Part shown: positions 1 to 5,739 of the stretch, piece after piece
Numbering within the stretch: the stretch's first letter is position 1
How the letters are laid out: every line of letters starts with the position of its first letter
Assembly: GCA_025455225.1 (NCBI GenBank)
Contig: JALOMY010000066.1
Location: forward strand, 1 to 10,537
Direction of reading: 5' to 3'
Source: Cyclobacteriaceae bacterium
GTDB taxonomy: Bacteria; Bacteroidota; Bacteroidia; Cytophagales; Cyclobacteriaceae
Length of the DNA: 10,537 bases
Translations under genes and position numbers: made by a program
The notes under the pieces: generated by a model
Databases searched by the model: none
What the model saw: the letters and a program-made list of their open reading frames with translations, nothing else
Told to the model about the DNA's origin: nothing

Positions 1-750
1 GACCGGAAAGCGAGGATTTCTTTTTCTTCGCTGGAGGATCAGCCGCTGTTTTCCAGAACGTGTTATTCCATGAAGGCATCACTGAAAAAACCGAATGCTT
101 CCGGTATTATTGCCGAAATAAAACGCAAGTCCCCATCGCAGGGTGTAATTCACCCCAATGTAATTGTGGAACAAATTGCAGGAGGCTATGAGCGTGCAGG
201 GGTTTCGGGAATATCAGTATTGACGGATTATGAATTTTTCGGAGGAGCAGATGCTGATTTAATTAATGCCAGAAACCAGGTAAAGATTCCGCTGCTTCGC
301 AAGGAATTCGTTTTAGACGAGTATCAGATCATCGAAGCTAAAGCCCTGGGGGCCGATGTTATACTCCTGATTGCAGCTTGTTTATCTTCGTCCCGGATTA
401 AAGAATTTACTTCTGTGGCGCATGCGGTTGGATTGGAAGTGTTGCTGGAAGTGCACGATGAAGAGGAATTGAACAGCAACCTGGAATCGGGAGCGGATTT
501 AATGGGTGTCAACAACCGCAACCTGAAGACCTTTGAAGTCTCGATTGAAACATCAAAGAAACTGGTAAACATGATTCCGGATTCGTATTTAAAAATTTCC
601 GAAAGCGGAATTGAATCGGTAGAGACTATCAGCGAATTGCGTGGTTTAGGCTTTGATGGTTTTTTGATGGGACAAAATTTTATGAAACAAGCAAAGCCTG
701 AATTGGCCTGTGCAGACTTCATCTCCCAGTTAATGCTTCAAAAGCAATGA
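1..750 (+). CDS. trpC: Indole-3-glycerol phosphate synthase TrpC (5' end outside window)
   Basis: This cytoplasmic TIM-barrel enzyme converts carboxyphenylaminodeoxyribulose 5-phosphate to indole-3-glycerol phosphate. The frame is open from base 1. The 23 residues before the first in-window ATG (base 70) read like the normal TrpC N-terminal region (RKARISFSSLEDQPLFSR), so that ATG is internal and the true start lies left of the window, probably about 15-20 residues away. Counting from the window edge (249 residues seen), the family's catalytic and binding residues are present: E39/K41 in AEIKRKSPS, K101 in LLRKEF, E150 in LLEVHDEEE, the NNR loop at 171-173, and E201-S202 in SESG. The gene overlaps trpF by four bases (ATGA), which implies translational coupling. 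There is no tryptophan in the visible protein. The family call is secure. Confidence 0.96.
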   Translation, partial: DRKARISFSSLEDQPLFSRTCYSMKASLKKPNASGIIAEIKRKSPSQGVIHPNVIVEQIAGGYERAGVSGISVLTDYEFFGGADADLINARNQVKIPLLRKEFVLDEYQIIEAKALGADVILLIAACLSSSRIKEFTSVAHAVGLEVLLEVHDEEELNSNLESGADLMGVNNRNLKTFEVSIETSKKLVNMIPDSYLKISESGIESVETISELRGLGFDGFLMGQNFMKQAKPELACADFISQLMLQKQ

Positions 751-1391
751 ATGCCCTGAAAGTAAAAGTATGCGGTATGCGTAACCCGGACAACATCCGG
801 GAAATAGCAGCATTGGCACCCGACTATATGGGTTTTATTTTTTATGAAGGCTCACCGAGGTATGTGGGTAAATCATTTTTCATACCGGAAGAATTACCTG
901 CGACAGTTAAACGTGTTGGTGTTTTTGTAAATGAATCAACTCAGACAATTCTTAGCCTGGCTTCCCTTAATAGGCTACAGGCTGTTCAACTTCATGGAAA
1001 TGAACCGGTCGATCAGTGTGATGCCATTCGTTCAGCCGGACTTGAGGTAATCAAAGCTTTTGCTGTAGATGATCATTTTACTTTCTCAGACTTGAAACCT
1101 TATGAATCTTCAGTCGATTATTTTTTATTTGATACCCGGGGTAAATTTTATGGTGGTAACGGATTGCCCTTCAACTGGTCAATCCTTCAGCGATACGACC
1201 AGCAGGTTCCGTTTTTTCTCAGCGGAGGGTTATCGACTAAAAACCTGGAAGAAGTTTTCAGGTTAACGACTATGAACCTATATGCCCTCGATATCAACAG
1301 TGGTGTTGAAGTATCTCCCGGAATGAAGGACGTGCATCAGGTTGATCAGCTTATTCATCGAACCAGAAAAGGATTTAGTACGAACTTGTGA
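747..1391 (+). CDS. trpF: Phosphoribosylanthranilate isomerase TrpF
   Basis: TrpF isomerises N-(5'-phosphoribosyl)anthranilate to the substrate of TrpC; here it is a separate protein and not a TrpC-TrpF fusion. The product is 214 residues, normal for the family. Visible signatures are VKVCGMRN with the catalytic Cys at residue 9, QLHGNE at 81-86, FDTRGKFYGGNG with the catalytic Asp at residue 129, the phosphate-binding LSGGL at 158-162, and the C-terminal LDINSGVEVSPGMKD at 181-195. The ATG overlaps the trpC stop as ATGA. No Shine-Dalgarno sequence is evident, as is common in Bacteroidota, so expression probably depends on coupling to trpC. The trpB start follows after 10 bases. Confidence 0.97.
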   Translation: MNALKVKVCGMRNPDNIREIAALAPDYMGFIFYEGSPRYVGKSFFIPEELPATVKRVGVFVNESTQTILSLASLNRLQAVQLHGNEPVDQCDAIRSAGLEVIKAFAVDDHFTFSDLKPYESSVDYFLFDTRGKFYGGNGLPFNWSILQRYDQQVPFFLSGGLSTKNLEEVFRLTTMNLYALDINSGVEVSPGMKDVHQVDQLIHRTRKGFSTNL

Positions 1392-1401
1392 TTAATGAAT
1401 T

Positions 1402-2583
1402 ATGAATTTTACCGTTAACGATCAGGGCTATTACGGCAATTTTGGCGGGGCGTATATTCCCGAAATGTTGTACCCCAACATCGAAGAGTTGCGCGAGCAT
1501 TATCTTGCCATCATTCAGGAACCCTCGTTCCAGGAACAGTTTCACCAACTGCTCAGAGATTATGTTGGCCGGCCAACGCCATTGTATTTTGCGCCCCGGC
1601 TTTCAGATCGGTACAACGCCCGCATTTACCTGAAGCGGGAAGATTTATGCCATACCGGTGCCCACAAGATCAACAACACGATCGGGCAGATTTTGCTGGC
1701 GAAGCGGTTAGGCAAAGAAAAGATCATTGCGGAAACCGGTGCTGGTCAGCATGGTGTGGCCACGGCAACAGTCTGTGCATTGATGGGCATGGAATGCATC
1801 GTGTACATGGGACAGCTCGATATGGAACGCCAGCGCCCTAATGTGGAGCGTATGCGCATTCTCGGAACAAAGGTGGTGCCCGCTACTTCCGGCAACATGA
1901 CGTTGAAGGACGCCACCAATGAAGCCATGCGCCACTGGATCAACCACCCATCGGACACACATTACATAATCGGTTCTGTGGTAGGTCCGCATCCGTATCC
2001 GGATATGGTGGCTCGCTTTCAGTCGGTGATCAGCGAGGAGATGAAAGCGCAACTCACCGAAAAGGAAGGCAATCCATATCCGGATTATGTGCTGGCCTGT
2101 GTGGGCGGTGGTAGTAATGCAGCCGGTGCGTTTTATCATTACCTCGAACATGATCATGTGCAATTGATCGGGGTAGAGGCAGCCGGCAAAGGCGTTGATT
2201 CCGGTGAGTCAGCTGCAACTACGGCACTGGGCAGGCCCGGTGTGCTGCATGGAAGTAAAACCTTATTGATGCAAACGGAAGACGGACAAGTCATTGAGCC
2301 GTATTCTATTTCTGCCGGACTGGATTATCCGGGCATCGGGCCATTACATGCCCATTTGTTTGAAACAGGACGCGTGCAGTTCATCAGCGCTACGGATGAT
2401 GAAGCGATGCAAGCCGGTATTGAACTGAGCCGAACCGAAGGTATTATTCCGGCCATTGAAACAGCGCATGCAGTGGCGGTATTGAAGAAACTAGAATTTG
2501 ATAAAGATGATGTGGTGGTGATTAACCTTTCCGGTAGGGGAGATAAAGATCTGGAAACATACATTCGGTGGGGAAAATATTAA
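1402..2583 (+). CDS. trpB: Tryptophan synthase beta subunit TrpB
   Basis: This PLP-dependent beta subunit condenses indole with L-serine to give tryptophan and normally works in an alpha2-beta2 complex with TrpA. The 393-residue length is typical. Key residues are visible: the PLP-binding lysine K89 in HTGAHKINN, the catalytic E111 in AETGAGQHG, the phosphate-binding loop GGGSNA at 235-240, and S377 in LSGRGDKD. The N-terminus (YYGNFGGAYIPEML) is also characteristic. The ATG at 1402 is chosen because an ATG at 1395 lies in another frame that stops within eight codons. The gene follows trpF by 10 bases and is followed after 20 bases by a DUF1684 gene instead of directly by trpA, which is unusual. 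Confidence 0.98.
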   Translation: MNFTVNDQGYYGNFGGAYIPEMLYPNIEELREHYLAIIQEPSFQEQFHQLLRDYVGRPTPLYFAPRLSDRYNARIYLKREDLCHTGAHKINNTIGQILLAKRLGKEKIIAETGAGQHGVATATVCALMGMECIVYMGQLDMERQRPNVERMRILGTKVVPATSGNMTLKDATNEAMRHWINHPSDTHYIIGSVVGPHPYPDMVARFQSVISEEMKAQLTEKEGNPYPDYVLACVGGGSNAAGAFYHYLEHDHVQLIGVEAAGKGVDSGESAATTALGRPGVLHGSKTLLMQTEDGQVIEPYSISAGLDYPGIGPLHAHLFETGRVQFISATDDEAMQAGIELSRTEGIIPAIETAHAVAVLKKLEFDKDDVVVINLSGRGDKDLETYIRWGKY

Positions 2584-2603
2584 CATTAATGGCACAATGA
2601 CAT

Positions 2604-3512
2604 ATGATAAATCGATTCGTATACTACAGTTTTGTTTTACTTGCAGGATGTACTTCATCTACTAAAAAAGATTCAGCACCAATTGATGTTGAAGCCTACA
2701 CGGCAGGAATTAAGGAATGGCAGCAAAAACGGAATACCTACCAGGTAAGTGAACAAGGCTGGGTGAACCTTGCCGGCTTATTCTGGATGAAGGAAGGGAT
2801 CAATACATTCGGCAGCAGTGAAGCCAATGATTTTGTTTTCCCGGAAGGAAAAATTCCTGAGCGAGCCGGTTATTTCCTGTTGAAGAATGGCGAGGTAACA
2901 CTAGAAGGTGCACCCGGTGTTGAGTTCTTAATCAATAACCAATCCGTTACGAAACAAGTGATCGCGGGTGAAGGTATATCGCGCATGGAAGTAGCCTACG
3001 GACCATTGCGTTGGTTCGTTATCAAACGCGATGATAAATTCGGCATCCGGCTGAGGGATTTTGAACATCCGGCATTAAAAGAATTTCATACGATCGAGTA
3101 TTACCCCATCGATCTTCAGTGGCGGTTACCAGGAAAAATTGAGTGGGCGGATTCAACGCACACCATCGAAATCACCAATGTACTCGGACAAACCGGGCCG
3201 CAACGTTCGCAGGGCAAACTGGTGTTTACCTGGGAAGGAATGGAGTATACGCTCGATGCACTCGATGAAGGAGGCGATAATGAATTCTTTGTGATTTTCG
3301 GAGATGAGACCAATGCAACTGAAACCTATGGTGCCGGACGATATATGTATGTGGAATACCCGAAAGAAGGTAATGAAGTTGTAATTGATTTCAATAAAGC
3401 CTACAACCCACCTTGTGCCTTTACTGAATTTGCAACATGTCCGTTGCCACCCAAACAAAACGTATTACCATTTCCCGTTCGGGCAGGAGAGAAAAATTAT
3501 GGAAGCCACTAA
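2604..3512 (+). CDS. DUF1684 family predicted lipoprotein inside the trp operon
   Basis: The function is unknown. The 302-residue product starts with a short signal sequence (R4, then a hydrophobic stretch at 5-14) ending in the lipobox LAGC, so C16 is probably lipidated and the protein is anchored in the envelope facing the periplasm or outside. The rest matches the DUF1684 pattern: an N-terminal block EWQQKR...GWVNLAGLFWMKEG (about 38-65), a beta-rich middle, and a C-terminal block with GAGRYMYVEYP, DFNKAYNPPCAF (C271), TCPLPP (C279) and VRAGEK. The two conserved Cys-Pro motifs could suggest metal or disulfide chemistry, but that is a guess. An in-frame ATG at 2589 is closed by a stop after three codons, which supports 2604. 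The gene lies 20 bases after trpB and its 3' end overlaps the likely trpA start, so it appears to be a true operon member. It contains seven tryptophans, many more than its neighbours. Confidence 0.9.
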   Translation: MINRFVYYSFVLLAGCTSSTKKDSAPIDVEAYTAGIKEWQQKRNTYQVSEQGWVNLAGLFWMKEGINTFGSSEANDFVFPEGKIPERAGYFLLKNGEVTLEGAPGVEFLINNQSVTKQVIAGEGISRMEVAYGPLRWFVIKRDDKFGIRLRDFEHPALKEFHTIEYYPIDLQWRLPGKIEWADSTHTIEITNVLGQTGPQRSQGKLVFTWEGMEYTLDALDEGGDNEFFVIFGDETNATETYGAGRYMYVEYPKEGNEVVIDFNKAYNPPCAFTEFATCPLPPKQNVLPFPVRAGEKNYGSH

Positions 3513-3520
3513 GACCATGA
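3485..3520 (+). promoter_or_regulatory. DUF1684-trpA overlap with Shine-Dalgarno-like sequence
   Basis: An AGGAGA at 3485-3490 lies 8 bases before an ATG at 3499. This start is in frame with TrpA and is 11 bases upstream of the DUF1684 stop (3510-3512). A second in-frame ATG at 3517 falls just after that stop. The AGGAGA also encodes part of the conserved RAGEK end of DUF1684, so it may be incidental. Either start would couple trpA translation to DUF1684 translation. Confidence 0.45.
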
Positions 3521-4290
3521 ACCGGATTGATCAGCTGTTTTCATCGAAGAAAGTAAATATACTCTCGGTATTTTACACCGCTGGATTTCCAACGGTGAAT
3601 GATACGGTATCCATAGCGCAGTCGCTTCAACAAGCTGGTGTGGATATGATCGAAATCGGTATACCGTTTTCCGATCCTATTGCAGATGGACCGGTAATAC
3701 AGGCCAGCAGTAAAACGGCAATCGACAATGGCATGACGCTTAAACGGTTGCTGGAGCAGGTTCGCGAAGCAAGGCAAACCGTTACTATTCCCATTATCCT
3801 GATGGGCTACCTCAACCCGGTGATGCAATACGGCATGGATCGTTTTTTTGAGGATGCTTCTGCGGCAGGTGTAGACGGATTGATCTTACCGGATATGCCG
3901 CTGGAGGAATACCGCAAGCTCTACAAGGAAAAAATGGAAGCCCTGGGCTTACGAAATGTTTTCCTGATTTCACCCACTACATCTGAAAAACGGATTCGTC
4001 AGGTTGATCATCTATCCAACGGGTTTATCTATGCCGTTTCATCATCAAGCACGACTGGGACACGAAGTGGCTTTCAGCCGGAGCAGTTGGCTTACTTTCA
4101 ACGATTGCAATCCTTGTCATTGGAAAATCCTTTCCTGATAGGTTTCGGCATATCGAATCATGAAACCTACGCAACGGCTTGCCGTTACAGTGCTGGTGTC
4201 ATCGTAGGAAGCGCCTTCATTCAGTGGCTGAGCAAGGAGGGTAACGGGATCCAATCCATTCCCGAATTCATTCAGCAGTTAAGAGGATAA
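3499..4290 (+). CDS. trpA: Tryptophan synthase alpha subunit TrpA
   Basis: TrpA cleaves indole-3-glycerol phosphate to indole and glyceraldehyde 3-phosphate and passes the indole to TrpB through a tunnel. From the ATG at 3499 it is 263 residues, normal for the family. Visible motifs are NILSVFYTAGFP, then IEIGIPFSDPIADGPVIQ with the two catalytic acids E52 and D63, ILMGYLNPVMQYG, GLILPDMPLEE, and near the C-terminus the phosphate-binding IGFGIS and GVIVGSAFI. The frame is open further upstream to 3385, but that extension lies wholly inside DUF1684 and matches nothing in TrpA. The alternative ATG at 3517 (MNRIDQLF, 257 residues) matches the usual family N-terminus equally well. I prefer 3499 for its purine-rich upstream sequence, with low certainty. 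The gene is separated from trpB by DUF1684. Confidence 0.96.
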   Translation: MEATKTMNRIDQLFSSKKVNILSVFYTAGFPTVNDTVSIAQSLQQAGVDMIEIGIPFSDPIADGPVIQASSKTAIDNGMTLKRLLEQVREARQTVTIPIILMGYLNPVMQYGMDRFFEDASAAGVDGLILPDMPLEEYRKLYKEKMEALGLRNVFLISPTTSEKRIRQVDHLSNGFIYAVSSSSTTGTRSGFQPEQLAYFQRLQSLSLENPFLIGFGISNHETYATACRYSAGVIVGSAFIQWLSKEGNGIQSIPEFIQQLRG

Positions 4291-4296
4291 GCGTTC

Positions 4297-4326
4297 TTTT
4301 ACGCGCGGCATGAATTCTTATCTTTG
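4297..4326 (+). promoter_or_regulatory. Possible Bacteroidota-type promoter for the MATE gene
   Basis: TATCTTTG at 4319-4326 fits the Bacteroidota -7 box TAnnTTTG exactly. A T-rich stretch at 4294-4300 lies at about the distance expected for the -33 element, though it lacks the consensus TTG. Transcription would begin around 4331-4334, leaving a very short leader before the ATG at 4341. The box overlaps the alternative GTG start at 4326, which argues for the ATG. This is predicted from sequence only. Confidence 0.42.
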
Positions 4327-4340
4327 TGCCCCTTTCACGT

Positions 4341-5678
4341 ATGGAACTCAAACTGCAAACCGGCTACCGGCAGATTCTGGGTATGGCGCTGCCCATCTCA
4401 CTTGCTATGCTGGTGCCGCAGATCAACTTCATCACCAACAATATTTTTCTGGCCGGATTGGGTGAGCGCGAACTGGCGAGTGCCGGAATCACCGGAGTTT
4501 ACTACCTTATCTTTGCTGTTATCGGCAACGGATTGAACAACGGGTTGCAGGCCTTGATTTCACGCAGGGCCGGGCAAAACCTGCCTAAGGAAATTGGCAG
4601 GTTGTTTTACCATGGCGTTTGGGTAGCATTGGCGTATGCTGGTGTGGGAATTTTTTTAACCTACACGTTCGCACCTCTAATCCTGAAGGCGACCATCACG
4701 AACGAAGCGATTGCCACTGAAGTTATTGACTTTCTCCACATTCGCATCTGGGGGTTGCCATTTCTCTATTTATATGTAATGCGCAACGCCCTGCTGGTGG
4801 GTATTAATAAAACCCGTTTTCTTGTGTGGGGAACGTTATCGGAAGCGGTGGTTAATATTGTGCTGGACTATGGCCTAATTTACGGCAACTTTGGTTTGCC
4901 TGCCATCGGGTTCAACGGGGCTGCCTATGCCTCCATTATTGCTGAAGCCACGGGTTTGCTGGTGATCTATGTCATTATTCACTGGAAAGGTTTTCATAAA
5001 CAGTTCTCCTTCTTTGAAGATATCCGATGGGACGGATCTCAGTTCAAACTGATCTTTGTCTATTCTTCTCCGCTGGTTGTTCAGTATGCCGTAAGCATTG
5101 CCAGCTGGGAATATTTTTACATCCTGATTGAACACCATGGCGAACGTGCCCTGGCCGTGTCGAATACCATGCGGAATATTTTCGGCTTGTTCGGCATCTT
5201 TTCATGGGCGTTTGCTTCCACCACCAATGCCATGGTGAGCAATGTAATCGGACAGGGCAGGCATGACGAGGTAATTCCGCTGATCAAACGGATTGCCATG
5301 ATCAGCTTCTCCATTTCCATGGCCTTATTCATTGCGTTGAACCTTTCACCGGAGTCCTTTTTAAGCTTCTATCAACAGGGGCCTGGCTTCATTGAAGCAG
5401 CCATACCGGTTGTGCGCATTGTTTCAGTGGCGCTGCTGATGATGTCGATTGGAACAGTATGGCTCAATGCCGTTACCGGCACCGGTAACACCCAGGTAAA
5501 CCTGATCATTGAACTCATTACCATCGTGATCTACAGCGTGTATGTGTATATCACCCTCGAATACCTCAACCTGCCCATCACCTGGGGTTGGGCTTCGGAA
5601 TGGGTTTATTGGGTTTCGATGTTCGCCATGGCATTTTTCTACATCCGGTCGGGGAGGTGGAGGAAGAAAGAGATTTAA
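4341..5678 (+). CDS. MATE family multidrug/toxin extrusion-type transporter
   Basis: This inner-membrane exporter belongs to the MATE/NorM/DinF family, whose members use a Na+ or H+ gradient to expel organic cations or metabolites; its substrate is unknown. The product has 445 residues from ATG 4341 and consists of two homologous halves, each with about six hydrophobic segments, the normal family layout. Family-like stretches include the TM1 segment PISLAMLVPQINFITNNIFLAGLG, the NIVLDYGLIYGNFG segment in the first half, and the VTGTGNT segment in the second half. A GTG at 4326 would add five residues but overlaps a probable -7 box. At the TM1 position where many MATE proteins carry the coupling Asp (VDT-IMAG in NorM types), this protein has Asn (about N34). 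It lies 50 bases after trpA but probably has its own promoter. There is no clear functional link to tryptophan synthesis. Confidence 0.92.
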   Translation: MELKLQTGYRQILGMALPISLAMLVPQINFITNNIFLAGLGERELASAGITGVYYLIFAVIGNGLNNGLQALISRRAGQNLPKEIGRLFYHGVWVALAYAGVGIFLTYTFAPLILKATITNEAIATEVIDFLHIRIWGLPFLYLYVMRNALLVGINKTRFLVWGTLSEAVVNIVLDYGLIYGNFGLPAIGFNGAAYASIIAEATGLLVIYVIIHWKGFHKQFSFFEDIRWDGSQFKLIFVYSSPLVVQYAVSIASWEYFYILIEHHGERALAVSNTMRNIFGLFGIFSWAFASTTNAMVSNVIGQGRHDEVIPLIKRIAMISFSISMALFIALNLSPESFLSFYQQGPGFIEAAIPVVRIVSVALLMMSIGTVWLNAVTGTGNTQVNLIIELITIVIYSVYVYITLEYLNLPITWGWASEWVYWVSMFAMAFFYIRSGRWRKKEI

Positions 5679-5691
5679 AGAGCATATTCAA

Positions 5692-5725
5692 TTTCCATGG
5701 TCTGTGTCGACACAGACCATGGAAA
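5692..5725. repeat. Perfect 34-bp palindrome between convergent genes
   Basis: Two 17-base arms, running from TTTCCATGG to CCATGGAAA around a central GTGTCGACAC, are perfect inverted copies with no spacer. The element lies 14 bases after the MATE stop and 14 bases before the end of the convergent M14 gene, so it could act as a bidirectional transcript-end hairpin on either RNA. It is not a textbook intrinsic terminator: each RNA would have U's on the 5' arm and A's on the 3' arm, and no U-run follows the stem on either strand. It could instead be a protein-binding palindrome or a copy of a dispersed repeat. The palindrome is certain; its role is not. Confidence 0.85.
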
Positions 5726-5739
5726 ATAAATCATTGATT

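Noticed and set aside
324..722. 132-codon open frame on the minus strand opposite trpC
   Set aside because: It lies wholly within trpC, has a low-complexity Ser-rich product with no family pattern, and is explained as an antisense shadow of a real gene.
1708..2163. 151-codon minus-strand open frame opposite trpB
   Set aside because: The product is His-rich with no recognisable motif and is completely covered by the strongly conserved trpB frame; it is a composition shadow.
3385..3498. Upstream extension of trpA by 38 codons
   Set aside because: It lies wholly within the conserved DUF1684 C-terminal coding region and its translation does not match TrpA N-termini.
4291..4304. Short GCGT/ACGC hairpin just after trpA as an operon terminator
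   Set aside because: The stem has only four base pairs and no U-run follows, so it is not a credible terminator.
5472..5489. 18-bp inverted repeat GTTACCGG-CA-CCGGTAAC inside the MATE gene
   Set aside because: It encodes the VTGTGN stretch in the second half of the protein; the Thr/Gly codons explain the symmetry, so no separate role is needed.
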